This document shows, in pieces, positions 1 to 7,228 of a DNA stretch of 37,845 nt; position 1 is the stretch's first letter; each line of letters opens with the position of its first letter. Position numbers and translations under genes: made by a program. The stretch is from Streptomyces bobili (GTDB lineage Bacteria > Actinomycetota > Actinomycetes > Streptomycetales > Streptomycetaceae). The stretch is taken from the NCBI RefSeq assembly GCF_002154575.1, contig NZ_MUBA01000262.1, positions 186 through 38,030 of the forward strand. Direction: 5' to 3'. The notes beneath the pieces are model-generated. The model had not been told where the DNA came from. It searched no databases and saw only the letters and a list, made by a program, of their open reading frames with translations.

Positions 1-381
1 GGCGCGGATGCGTTCGCGCAGGGCGTCGTCGCGAGTGGATTCCGCGACCACCGCCATCAGGCCGCTCTTGGCCTCCGGGCGGGCGAGGATCGCCGCGAAC
101 TGGAGGACCACGCCCTCGATGTCGGCGGCCAGGCTGCCCCGGTCGGGGAGTTCCAGTTCGCCGAAGAGTTCCGCGACCGCGTCCACGACGAGTTCGTTCT
201 TGCCGGACCAGCGGCGGTAGAGCGTCGTCTTGGCCACCCCGGCGCGGGTCGCCACGTCCCCCAGCGTGAGCTTGGACCAGCCCAGTTCGACCAGCGCCTG
301 GCGGGTCGCGGACAGGATCGCCGTGTCGGCGGTGGCGCTGCGCGGGCGTCCCGTACGGCCGGCGGGGGTGCGGCTCTGCAT
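1..381 (-). CDS. TetR/AcrR family transcriptional regulator, C-terminal part cut by the window edge
   Basis: The visible 127 codons give the N-terminal DNA-binding half of a TetR regulator. The helix-turn-helix lies at about residues 36-57 (LGDVATRAGVAKTTLYRRW), followed by the start of an all-alpha ligand domain. The C-terminal part lies outside the window. The ATG at 381 is the first start before the conserved region. A GGAGG sequence touches it directly with no spacer, so the true start or the translation mode is uncertain. The gene diverges from the thioredoxin gene at 594. A perfect 17-bp palindrome at 465-481 lies between them and is the natural candidate for its operator. The ligand and targets cannot be told from the sequence. 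Confidence 0.85.
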   Translation of the reverse strand, partial: MQSRTPAGRTGRPRSATADTAILSATRQALVELGWSKLTLGDVATRAGVAKTTLYRRWSGKNELVVDAVAELFGELELPDRGSLAADIEGVVLQFAAILARPEAKSGLMAVVAESTRDDALRERIRA

Positions 382-464
382 CCTCCGACGATAACCGGCC
401 GGTTCTGTGCGGTCGTGAGGGAGATCACCGGGACGGGGCGGCGGGAAGGCTACTCCCGGTATTA

Positions 465-481
465 CGCTACGACTCGTAGCG
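465..481. promoter_or_regulatory. Perfect palindrome, candidate TetR operator
   Basis: CGCTACGACTCGTAGCG is a perfect inverted repeat with 8-bp arms and a 1-bp centre. It lies 84 bp upstream of the TetR start and 113 bp upstream of the thioredoxin start. Its size and place suit a TetR operator controlling one or both divergent genes. Binding is inferred. Confidence 0.5.
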
Positions 482-593
482 AAAGCTCGTGAACGGACGT
501 ACGCGAGCCGCGGCCGGACGGCGCGGGGTGGGGACCCGGCGCTTATTTCGGATCGCTTTTCACGCACACGCGCGGAGGGGAGAGGATAGACGC

Positions 594-1574
594 ATGCAGC
601 CACGGAACATGTCCATGAGCGGAGTCGTCGACCTCGCCGCGGTGAAGGCGGCCCAGGAGGCCAAGGCGAAGGCGGAGCAGGCTCGGGCCGAAGCCGCCCG
701 GCAGGGGGGCGGGACGGGGGGCGTGTCGCCCGCGGATCTCGTCATCGACGTCGATGAGGCCGGGTTCGAGCGGGATGTCCTCCAGCGGTCCGCCGAGGTG
801 CCGGTCGTCATCGACTTCTGGGCCGAGTGGTGCCAGCCCTGCAAGCAGCTCAGCCCGGTGCTGGAGCGGCTCGCCGTCGAGTACGACGGGCGGTTCCTGC
901 TCGCCAAGATCGATGTCGACGCCAATCAGATGCTGATGCAGCAGTTCGGGGTGCAGGGCATCCCGGCTGTCTTCGCGGTGGTCGCCGGCCAGGCGCTGCC
1001 GCTCTTCCAGGGGGCCGCCGGAGAGGAGCAGATCCGGCAGACCCTGGACCAGCTGGTGCAGGTCGCCGAGCAGCGCTTCGGTCTCACCGGCCTCACCGTC
1101 GACCCCGAGGCGGAGCCCGGTGAGCGTGCCGAGGCCGTCGCCGAGCCGCCGGCCGGCCCGTACGACGCCCTGCTGGAGGCCGCCGTACAGGCGCTGGACG
1201 CGGGTGACTTCGGCGGTGCGGTGCGGGCGTACCAGAATGTGCTGGCCGATGATCCGGGCAACACGGAGGCGAAACTCGGCCTGGCTCAGGCCGAGTTGCT
1301 GCACCGGGTGCAGGGCATGGACCCGCAGCGGGTGCGCACGGAGGCCGCCGAGAAGCCGGGTGACGCGGCGGCACAGATCGCCGCGGCCGATCTCGATCTG
1401 GTGGGCGGGCATGTCGAGGACGCCTTCGGGCGGCTGATCGACACGGTGGCCCGGACGGCCGGTGACGAGCGGGACGCGGCACGGCTGCGGCTCGTCGAAC
1501 TGTTCGAGGTGGTCGGGCCCGACGACCCGCGGGTGACGGCGGCGCGCAGGGCGTTGGCGCGCGCCCTCTTCTAG
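594..1574 (+). CDS. Thioredoxin-domain protein with TPR-like C-terminus (CnoX/YbbN-like)
   Basis: The product is a 326-residue cytoplasmic protein. Residues 1-42 are a charged Ala/Lys/Glu-rich helix. Residues 46-160 are a thioredoxin fold with active site WCQPC (Cys80 and Cys83) and the cis-proline loop GIPAVF. Residues 185-326 are helical and TPR-like, as in E. coli YbbN/CnoX (known of the family: a chaperedoxin that holds clients and passes them to GroEL). Both active-site cysteines are present, so redox activity is possible, unlike E. coli YbbN, which lacks a normal CxxC. The ATG at 594 was chosen because a GGAGGGGAGAGG stretch ends 8 bases upstream. The longer frame from 489 has no ribosome site. 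The gene appears to be transcribed alone and is followed by a hairpin. Confidence 0.85.
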   Translation: MQPRNMSMSGVVDLAAVKAAQEAKAKAEQARAEAARQGGGTGGVSPADLVIDVDEAGFERDVLQRSAEVPVVIDFWAEWCQPCKQLSPVLERLAVEYDGRFLLAKIDVDANQMLMQQFGVQGIPAVFAVVAGQALPLFQGAAGEEQIRQTLDQLVQVAEQRFGLTGLTVDPEAEPGERAEAVAEPPAGPYDALLEAAVQALDAGDFGGAVRAYQNVLADDPGNTEAKLGLAQAELLHRVQGMDPQRVRTEAAEKPGDAAAQIAAADLDLVGGHVEDAFGRLIDTVARTAGDERDAARLRLVELFEVVGPDDPRVTAARRALARALF

Positions 1575-1585
1575 GAGGCGGGAGC

Positions 1586-1621
1586 CCCGGTTCTGACCAG
1601 TCGCTAAACGTCGGAGCCGGG
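1586..1621 (+). terminator. Hairpin after the thioredoxin gene
   Basis: Arms at 1586-1597 and 1610-1621 pair over 12 bp with two G.U pairs and a 12-base loop. The hairpin starts 12 bases after the stop codon. There is no clear U-tract, as is common in Streptomyces. It probably ends the thioredoxin transcript. Confidence 0.5.
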
Positions 1622-1659
1622 TGGTGCCCGAGTGAAAGTTCTGCCGACACGGTTCCGCT

Positions 1660-1697
1660 GCGGCCGCGCTTTGCCAAAACTTGGCAATCGCGGCCGC
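1660..1697. repeat. Imperfect 38-bp inverted repeat
   Basis: The core TTGCCAA-AAC-TTGGCAA (1671-1687) is a perfect 7-bp inverted repeat. It is flanked by outer arms GCGGCCGCG at 1660-1668 and CGCGGCCGC at 1689-1697. As RNA it would form a 16-bp stem with a small internal loop. It could be a second terminator or a protein-binding dyad. There is no U-tract after it. Confidence 0.5.
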
Positions 1698-2222
1698 TGT
1701 TACTGGCAGTAAGTCAGGGCCGTAATTCTGTCGGATTCTGTCCAGCGATCAATAGTTTTGTCCTGGGCATGGTTGCCACCGAGCGTCGCCGGTCGAGACC
1801 TGTGGGTCGTTGTTCGGTTATCCGGCCGTTACTAGCCAGTAACGAACCCCCTTGTGCGGGCGGCGAGAATGCACCACGATCGGCCACGCTCGGTCCATTC
1901 CCCGTACCCCGACAGCCGGTTGGGTCAACGGGTTTTCCTGGGTCCCCACCGAGCAGAGTCGACGGCAGTGGCGTCGGTTCTTGGGCAGGGGGGTCTTCGC
2001 CGAGGCGAAGCCTGTCCAGCAAGGTTGTGCGTGATGCGTGTCAGGCGCGACCAGTGGTTGTCGCTCGGGGGTGATCGCCGGTGTTCCGGGCGCGGTTCGC
2101 GTCTGACGAGTACAGGCGCTCCCCTTCCCGAGGACGTAGCACTTCTCCCATCCCTGCCCGGCTGAGCCGCCGTTTTGGGGGCTAGTCAGGGCCAGGAGAT
2201 GTACGTCCGAGAAGGAGGAAAT
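1698..2222 (+). promoter_or_regulatory. Long non-coding leader region with two related palindromes
   Basis: About 525 bases precede the DUF6230 gene. No open frame here has a convincing ribosome site or family signature, and A+T is slightly higher than in the genes. Two palindromes share the arms TTACT and AGTAA: TTACTGGCAGTAA at 1700-1712 and GTTACTAGCCAGTAAC at 1828-1843. They look like two copies of one operator for a dimeric regulator. If they mark the promoter, the mRNA leader would be 350-500 bases long. I found no confident -35/-10 pair close to the gene. Confidence 0.4.
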
Positions 2223-2852
2223 ATGGAGTCCCAGGTGCGTGGCGGGACCAGATGGAAGCGCTTCGCTGTGGTCATGGTGCCCAGCGTCGCCGCCACGGCG
2301 TGTATAGGTGTCGCCCTCGCGCAGGGTGCGCTCGCAGCGTCGTTCAGTGTTTCGGGTCAGTCGTTCAAGGTCACCGCGGACAAGCTCGTCGGTACGGGCT
2401 TCATGCAGTACGGCGCGATCGACTCGGGTTACACCCTTGACGGTAAGAAGACGGCTCACCCGGTCGCGGTCTCGGCGTTCGACAAGGCCGAGATCACGAA
2501 CATGTGCCAGTCCGTGGTCACGCCGAACATCCCGCTGATCGGCTCGGTCAGCCTCACGCTGAAGGCGGGTGGCAACGGCAAGCCGGTCGAGGCCGACAAC
2601 CTCTACATCGATGTCGAGGACCTTCAGGCCGACGCAACGTTCGAGAACATTCGGATCGGTGTGGCCGGCAAGGATCTCAAGGGTCCCGGCATCAAGAGCG
2701 GCGACACCGCCAACCCGTTCGGGTTCGGTCAGGATGCCGAAAGGGCCACGCTGACCGGCGTGAAGCAGACGGCGTGGGCCACCACCGCCGGAACCTTCAA
2801 GCTCAGCGGCCTGAAGATGTCGCTGTCGACGGGTGTCAAGGAGTGCTACTAA
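2223..2852 (+). CDS. Exported DUF6230 family protein
   Basis: The product has 209 residues. Residues 1-13 are basic, 14-35 hydrophobic, and ALA at 36-38 offers a signal peptidase site, so the mature protein should lie outside the membrane. The rest is rich in beta-forming stretches and holds two cysteines (95 and 208) that could form a disulfide. I recognise the family as DUF6230, an actinobacterial family sometimes labelled cholesterol esterase in databases. There is no GxSxG motif or catalytic triad here, so that label is not supported. The ATG at 2223 follows AAGGAGG by 4 bases. The gene is first in an apparent operon with DUF6114 and a long exported protein. Its biochemical role is unknown. 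Confidence 0.8.
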   Translation: MESQVRGGTRWKRFAVVMVPSVAATACIGVALAQGALAASFSVSGQSFKVTADKLVGTGFMQYGAIDSGYTLDGKKTAHPVAVSAFDKAEITNMCQSVVTPNIPLIGSVSLTLKAGGNGKPVEADNLYIDVEDLQADATFENIRIGVAGKDLKGPGIKSGDTANPFGFGQDAERATLTGVKQTAWATTAGTFKLSGLKMSLSTGVKECY

Positions 2853-2864
2853 GCACTCTCTGAT

Positions 2865-2893
2865 GGGCGGGGGAGCCGGTGGCACCCCCGCCC
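2865..2893 (+). terminator. Intercistronic hairpin after the DUF6230 gene
   Basis: GGGCGGGGG (2865-2873) pairs perfectly with CCCCCGCCC (2885-2893), and an inner GCC/GGC pair shortens the loop. It lies 13 bases after the stop codon and 106 bases before the next gene, with no U-tract. It may partly stop transcription or protect the first message, giving more DUF6230 protein than DUF6114. Confidence 0.5.
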
Positions 2894-2998
2894 GTCCAGT
2901 CCCACCCGTCCGGACCGGAGCGCCCGTCCAGCCGTGAGCGCCGGTCGTCACTCGCAGCACCACCACCACAGCAACGCCGCACCAGGGAGCTGTTTTCC

Positions 2999-3613
2999 AT
3001 GAGCGCCGAGACCCCTGCCGTCCCCGGCCAGTTCGACCTCCGGAGGCAGCAGTTCCGCGCCTGGCGGGGCACGAGGCCGTTCTGGGCCGGTCTGTTCATT
3101 CTGATCAGCGGGTTCCCCATCGCCTACTTTCCGTACGCGAACCTTCAGATCGGTCATCTGACGCTGGCGATGTCGACCACCGCGGGCGCCGGCTCACTGA
3201 TCATCGGCGTACTGCTCGCGGTGCTGGGCGTCAGCCTGTGGTTCCAGAAGCACGTACGGGTCTTCGCGGGCGTCGCGGCGATCCTGCTGGGACTGGTCTC
3301 CATTCCGGTGGCCAACCTCGGCGGCTTCCTCATCGGCTTCCTCTTCGCACTCATCGGCGGAGCGATGGCCGTGTCCTGGGTGCCGGGCGAACCGCCGGCG
3401 GAGCAGGCGCAGGACAAGGATCCCGGCACGGGCACGACGCCCGCCGCGGCCTACCCGCAGGACCTGGGAACCGCCCCGGCGGACGGACCCACCGTGAACC
3501 CGTACAGCACGGGTCCGGCCTTCACCAAGGACGCCGACGGCTCGGACGAGCCGAACGAACTGTCAGGAACGAGCCCGGCCAACGGGGCGAACGGGAGGCA
3601 CAGTGCCGGCTGA
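2999..3613 (+). CDS. DUF6114 family four-helix membrane protein
   Basis: The product has 204 residues. A short cytoplasmic N-terminus ends in RAWRGTRPFW. Four hydrophobic segments follow at about 27-46, 58-82, 86-104 and 106-127, then a Pro/Asp/Thr-rich tail of about 77 residues. I recognise the family as DUF6114, usually found beside DUF6230, with no known activity. The ATG at 2999 follows AGGGAG by 9 bases. The longer open frame from 2879 has no ribosome site and is low complexity. Its last 11 bases overlap the GTG start of the next gene, which points to translational coupling. It may anchor or export its two secreted neighbours, but that is only inferred from the order. Confidence 0.8.
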   Translation: MSAETPAVPGQFDLRRQQFRAWRGTRPFWAGLFILISGFPIAYFPYANLQIGHLTLAMSTTAGAGSLIIGVLLAVLGVSLWFQKHVRVFAGVAAILLGLVSIPVANLGGFLIGFLFALIGGAMAVSWVPGEPPAEQAQDKDPGTGTTPAAAYPQDLGTAPADGPTVNPYSTGPAFTKDADGSDEPNELSGTSPANGANGRHSAG

Positions 3614-4982
3614 CGAGGTGACCACCGGGAGCGGTGTGGACGCTGCCCGCGTGAGAACCGGGCCGCGGCACGCGGCACCCAAGAAGCCGCTGTTCACCAG
3701 GTTCCACATGCCGGCCGGCAAGGCGATAGCCCTGGCGGCCATGCCGACGGCGGTCCTCATGGGCATGGGGTTCACACCGACCCTCGCCAACGCCGAGGAC
3801 CAGCCGACGTCCAAGAGCCTCACCATCGACGAGTACAAGGACTGCGTGGCGGCCCTGGAGGACTCCGAGGGAACCGACGCCTCCGCGTCGCCCTCACCGT
3901 CCGCCTCGGCGAGCGCGAGCGAGTCCGCGGACGACGAGAAGGACGACTCCAAGGACGACTCCAAGGACGACTCTGGGTCCGGTTCGAAGGACGAGCCCAC
4001 GGGCGGTACTTCGGACTCCTCGGGTGGCTCCGCTTCGCCGGATTCAGGTTCCGGTGACGTGGACGAGCCCGCCCCCGCCGCCCCGTCCGCGGAGTCGGAG
4101 CCGCAGAAGTCGGAGCCCTCGGGCGACACCGCGACGGCCAGTCCGTCGCCGTCCGAGACGGACAAGAACCTGCTGGAGACGATCGGCGACTCGATCACCG
4201 ATCTGTTCGACGGCAGGGACGCCGAGGAGACGGCCACCGCGAGCCCGACCCCGTCGGCCTCCGAGTCCGCCTCGACGGGCACCGGCGACGACACCGCGAC
4301 GGACACGGACTCCGGCAAGGACTCCGGCAAGGACTCCGGTACCGCCAAGGACACCTCCGACGCTGTCACCGACGCCGTGAAGGACACCGCCGACAAGGCG
4401 GACGACACGGCGAAGGAAGCCGAGGACAAGGCGGAGAAGGAAGCGGACGCCGCCGACGCAACGGCCTCGCCGAGCCCCTCGGAGAGCGCCACGACCGACG
4501 TGGACGACTGCCCGGTCTCCACCGAGGACGAGGGCGGCATCGACAACAAGACGCTGCTGCCGGACGACCCGTGGTACCTCAACGCCAGTTCGCTGCTCCT
4601 CAAGGGCGCCGACTATCAGGGCATCGTCGAGGTGAAGACGGCCAACGGGACCAAGAAGAAGGTCCTGAAGTACGTCATCTCCGAGGGGACCGACATCGGC
4701 GACCTGCACCAGACGGTCAACGACAAGCAGGCGGGTGTGACGTATCACGTCCAGGCCGGCTCGGGCACGACGTCGACCATCCGCAACGGCGACACGATCA
4801 TGTACACCGAGAGCATCTCGGGGAACCTGTTCGGTCTGATCCCGGTCACGTTCGACCCGGAGAACCCGCCTCCGCTGAACATCCCGCTGATCTACTTCAC
4901 CAAGGTGAAGGTCGTCCAGGCCGGCCAGTTCGGCGGCACGCTGCACGTGCCGAGCCTGCACCAGTACACCACCGCGTACTGA
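3603..4982 (+). CDS. Exported protein with long acidic disordered stalk and C-terminal beta domain
   Basis: The product has 459 residues. A long basic N-region leads to a hydrophobic segment at 39-58 and the cleavage-like site ANA-ED after residue 64. Residues 88-302 are low complexity: Ser/Pro runs, DDSK repeats and DSGK repeats, strongly acidic. From Cys303 to the end is a folded-looking domain with the pattern IVEVKTANG, DLHQTV, STIRNGDTIMYTES and QAGQFGGTLHVP. I recall this pattern from other secreted Streptomyces proteins of unknown function. Cys81 and Cys303 flank the stalk and could pair. There is no LPxTG or C-terminal membrane helix. The GTG at 3603 follows GGGAGG by 4 bases and overlaps the DUF6114 gene. 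A very strong hairpin follows at 5036-5076. Confidence 0.75.
   Translation: MPADEVTTGSGVDAARVRTGPRHAAPKKPLFTRFHMPAGKAIALAAMPTAVLMGMGFTPTLANAEDQPTSKSLTIDEYKDCVAALEDSEGTDASASPSPSASASASESADDEKDDSKDDSKDDSGSGSKDEPTGGTSDSSGGSASPDSGSGDVDEPAPAAPSAESEPQKSEPSGDTATASPSPSETDKNLLETIGDSITDLFDGRDAEETATASPTPSASESASTGTGDDTATDTDSGKDSGKDSGTAKDTSDAVTDAVKDTADKADDTAKEAEDKAEKEADAADATASPSPSESATTDVDDCPVSTEDEGGIDNKTLLPDDPWYLNASSLLLKGADYQGIVEVKTANGTKKKVLKYVISEGTDIGDLHQTVNDKQAGVTYHVQAGSGTTSTIRNGDTIMYTESISGNLFGLIPVTFDPENPPPLNIPLIYFTKVKVVQAGQFGGTLHVPSLHQYTTAY
3942..3974 (+). repeat. 12-bp tandem repeat inside the stalk
   Basis: GACGACTCCAAG is repeated twice and followed by a partial third copy, encoding DDSK units. A second run at about 4309-4340 (GACTCCGGCAAG units) encodes DSGK. 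Such in-frame repeats allow the stalk to vary in length. Confidence 0.8.
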
Positions 4983-5035
4983 GCCGGGCGTCTCGACCAG
5001 GCGCCCCCACGAGCCCGTCCGGGAGCCGCTCACCA

Positions 5036-5076
5036 GCTGTGGCCCGGTCCTCTCCACTTGAGGACCGGGCCACAGC
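5036..5076 (+). terminator. Strong terminator hairpin, 17-bp perfect stem
   Basis: Arms 5036-5052 and 5060-5076 are perfectly complementary over 17 bp, with the 7-base loop TCCACTT. It lies 54 bases after the stalk-protein stop and 58 bases before the next start, so it should separate the envelope operon from the small gene at 5135. Confidence 0.8.
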
Positions 5077-5134
5077 CGCGTATTCGGCGTCAAGCCGTCC
5101 GGCCCACCCCGGCACCCCACGAAGGGGGCAACAG

Positions 5135-5617
5135 ATGATCGAGTTCGCTTTCGAGCCGCGCGCGGATGACGACTCATGGTCCCCGGACCGGCCGGCGGAG
5201 AAGGCGGACCGGCCGGAGCACCCGGAGCTGGTGAACTCCGATTTCTGTCTGGAACTCTTCCAGGCGGATCTGCGGCTCGTCGTCCACGGTGTGGACCTCA
5301 GCGTGCACCTGTCGGGACTACCCGTGGTCGACTTCGCACTGATGCTGCACTACGCCACGACGACGCTGGCGACCCGGAGCGGCATCGCGGTCGAGGCCGG
5401 CCTGACCCAGCATGTGTACGCCTTCAGCCGAGACGGGGACTCCATCACCCTCACGACGCAGTGGCCCCCGCGCGTGGCCCGGCTGACCTGGCCCGAGTTG
5501 CGGCAGCTCACCGACCGCGCGAAGGCCGAAGCGTTCCGGCTGATCACCACCGCCCATCCGGAGCTGCGCGACAACGCCTGGCTGCGGGAGACGGTGGCAT
5601 CATCGCCGGCCGCGTGA
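5135..5617 (+). CDS. Hypothetical protein of 160 residues
   Basis: I do not recognise the family. The product is a soluble, acidic protein of 160 residues without signal peptide, membrane helix or cysteine pairs. Residues 1-30 are charged and probably flexible. Residues 35-120 alternate hydrophobic strands and short helices (ELFQADLRLVVHGVDLSV, then a TTLATRSG segment). The C-terminal 45 residues are helical. The ATG at 5135 follows GAAGGGGG by 6 bases. The gene is flanked by strong hairpins on both sides and should be transcribed alone, or by read-through from the envelope operon. It converges on pyk. Codon use matches its neighbours, so it is a real gene. Confidence 0.7.
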   Translation: MIEFAFEPRADDDSWSPDRPAEKADRPEHPELVNSDFCLELFQADLRLVVHGVDLSVHLSGLPVVDFALMLHYATTTLATRSGIAVEAGLTQHVYAFSRDGDSITLTTQWPPRVARLTWPELRQLTDRAKAEAFRLITTAHPELRDNAWLRETVASSPAA

Positions 5618-5634
5618 AGACACCGGTGAGACGA

Positions 5635-5671
5635 GCTGAGGGCGCCCCCTTCACCAGGGGGCGCCCTCAGC
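5635..5671. terminator. Bidirectional terminator between the small gene and pyk
   Basis: Arms 5635-5650 and 5656-5671 form a perfect 16-bp stem with the 5-base loop TCACC. It sits between two convergent genes, 17 bases after one stop and 26 bases after the other, so it can serve both. Confidence 0.8.
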
Positions 5672-5697
5672 GCCGTTCAGCAGCTTGCTGTCGCGGG

Positions 5698-7128
5698 TCA
5701 GCCGCGGCCGTCCTCGCCCAGGTGGTGGACGCGGACCATGTTCGTGGTGCCGGGGACGCCGGGGGGCGAGCCGGCGGTGATGACCACGATCTCGCCCGGG
5801 TTGAAGCGGTTGAGCTTGATGATCTCCTGGTCCACCAGGTCGACCATCTCGTCGGTGCTGTTCACGAACGGCACGACGTGCGACTCGACGCCCCAGCTGA
5901 GCGCCAGCTGGTTGCGGGTGCCCTCGTCGGTGGTGAAGGCGATGATCGGCTGGGTCGCGCGGTAGCGCGAGAGGCGGCGGGCGGTGTCGCCGGACTGGGT
6001 GAACGCCACCAGGCCCCGGCCACCGAGGAAGTCGGCGATCTCGCACGCGGCACGGGCGATCGAACCGCCCTGCGTACGCGGCTTCTTGCCCGGCACGAGC
6101 GGCTGGAGGCCCTTGGAGAGCAGCTCCGTCTCGGCCGCGGTGACGATCTTCGACATCGTCTTCACGGTCTCGATCGGGTACGCGCCCACGCTCGACTCGG
6201 CGGACAGCATGACCGCGTCCGCGCCGTCCAGGATCGCGTTGGCCACGTCGGAGGCCTCGGCGCGCGTCGGACGGGAGTTGGTGATCATCGACTCCATCAT
6301 CTGGGTCGCCACGATCACCGGCTTGGCGTTGCGGCGGCACAGCTCGATGAGCCGCTTCTGCACCATGGGGACCTTCTCGAGCGGGTACTCGACGGCCAGG
6401 TCGCCACGGGCGACCATGACACCGTCGAACGCCATCACGACGTCCTCCATGTTCTCCACCGCCTGCGGCTTCTCCACCTTGGCGATGACGGGGACGCGGC
6501 GGCCCTCCTCGTCCATGATGCGGTGGACGTCCTGGACGTCCTTGGCGTCGCGGACGAAGGACAGCGCGACGAGGTCGGCGCCCATGCGCAGCGCGAACCG
6601 CAGGTCGTCGATGTCCTTCTCGCTCAGCGCGGGCACGTTGACGGCCGTGCCGGGCAGGTTGATGCCCTTGTGGTCGGAGATGACACCGCCCTCGATGACG
6701 ATCGTCTTCACCCGCGGGCCCTCGACGTCCAGGACCTTCAGCTCGACGTTGCCGTCGTTGATGAGGATCTGGTCGCCGCGCGAGACGTCGCCGGGCAGCC
6801 CCTTGTAGGTGGTGCCGCAGATCGACTTGTCGCCGGGCACGTCGTCGGTGGTGATGGTGAACTCGTCACCGCGCACCAGCTCGACCGGCCCCTCGGCGAA
6901 GGTCTCGAGGCGGATCTTCGGACCCTGGAGGTCGGCGAGGACCCCGATGGCCCGGCCGGTCTCCTTGGCCGCGGCACGGACCCGGTCGTACCGGCCCTGG
7001 TGCTCGGCGTGCGAGCCGTGGCTGAAGTTGAAGCGGGCCACGTTCATGCCGGCTTCGATCAGCGACACGAGCATTTCGTGGGAGTCGACCGCGGGGCCGA
7101 GAGTACAGACGATTTTGGAACGGCGCAT
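5698..7128 (-). CDS. pyk: Pyruvate kinase
   Basis: The enzyme turns phosphoenolpyruvate and ADP into pyruvate and ATP. The 476-residue protein has the usual length and order: N-terminal barrel part with CTLGP and NFSHG (34-38), LADLQGPKIR (64-73), the inserted B domain (about 73-165), the signature IAKVEKP with catalytic Lys217 and metal ligand Glu219, and ARGDLAVE with Asp243, then the C-terminal allosteric domain from about 340. The ATG at 7128 is set by the conserved RRSKIVCTLGPA start. Its ribosome site (AGGA) is weak. It lies 89 bases downstream of ackA on the same strand, so it may be read with pta-ackA or from its own promoter in that gap. Streptomycetes usually have two pyruvate kinases. 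Confidence 0.97.
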   Translation of the reverse strand: MRRSKIVCTLGPAVDSHEMLVSLIEAGMNVARFNFSHGSHAEHQGRYDRVRAAAKETGRAIGVLADLQGPKIRLETFAEGPVELVRGDEFTITTDDVPGDKSICGTTYKGLPGDVSRGDQILINDGNVELKVLDVEGPRVKTIVIEGGVISDHKGINLPGTAVNVPALSEKDIDDLRFALRMGADLVALSFVRDAKDVQDVHRIMDEEGRRVPVIAKVEKPQAVENMEDVVMAFDGVMVARGDLAVEYPLEKVPMVQKRLIELCRRNAKPVIVATQMMESMITNSRPTRAEASDVANAILDGADAVMLSAESSVGAYPIETVKTMSKIVTAAETELLSKGLQPLVPGKKPRTQGGSIARAACEIADFLGGRGLVAFTQSGDTARRLSRYRATQPIIAFTTDEGTRNQLALSWGVESHVVPFVNSTDEMVDLVDQEIIKLNRFNPGEIVVITAGSPPGVPGTTNMVRVHHLGEDGRG

Positions 7129-7155
7129 GGGGCGATCCTATCGGTTTGTTTCGCT

Positions 7156-7169
7156 ACGGAATATTCCGT
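7156..7169. promoter_or_regulatory. Perfect 14-bp palindrome upstream of pyk
   Basis: ACGGAATATTCCGT is fully self-complementary and lies 28-41 bases upstream of the pyk start, in an A+T-rich gap. On the pyk strand, TTGTAT (7185-7180) and TATTCC (7163-7158) inside the palindrome could be a poor -35/-10 pair with a 16-base spacer. It may be an operator over a pyk promoter. Confidence 0.4.
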
Positions 7170-7201
7170 CTGGTGGAAGATACAAATGGGCGGGAAGGTG
7201 C

Positions 7202-7228
7202 TCAGTTGCCTTACTCTTCAGTTGCCTT
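7202..7228. repeat. 16-bp tandem duplication over the ackA stop codon
   Basis: TCAGTTGCCTT occurs at 7202-7212 and again at 7218-7228. The second copy holds the ackA stop (7218-7220); the first lies just downstream of the gene. This looks like a local duplication of the gene tail. Confidence 0.6.

Noticed and set aside
1714..2165. Short open frames in the region before the DUF6230 gene
   Set aside because: They lack ribosome sites and show mixed composition on both strands. None resembles a known small protein, so no gene is called.
1711..2192. AGTCAGGGCC repeated at about 1713 and 2184
   Set aside because: A 10-base match over this distance in G+C-rich DNA is expected by chance and has no symmetry.
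2223..2852. Cholesterol esterase label sometimes given to this protein family
   Set aside because: No GxSxG motif, no catalytic triad and no hydrolase fold signs can be seen. Only an exported DUF6230 protein is supported.
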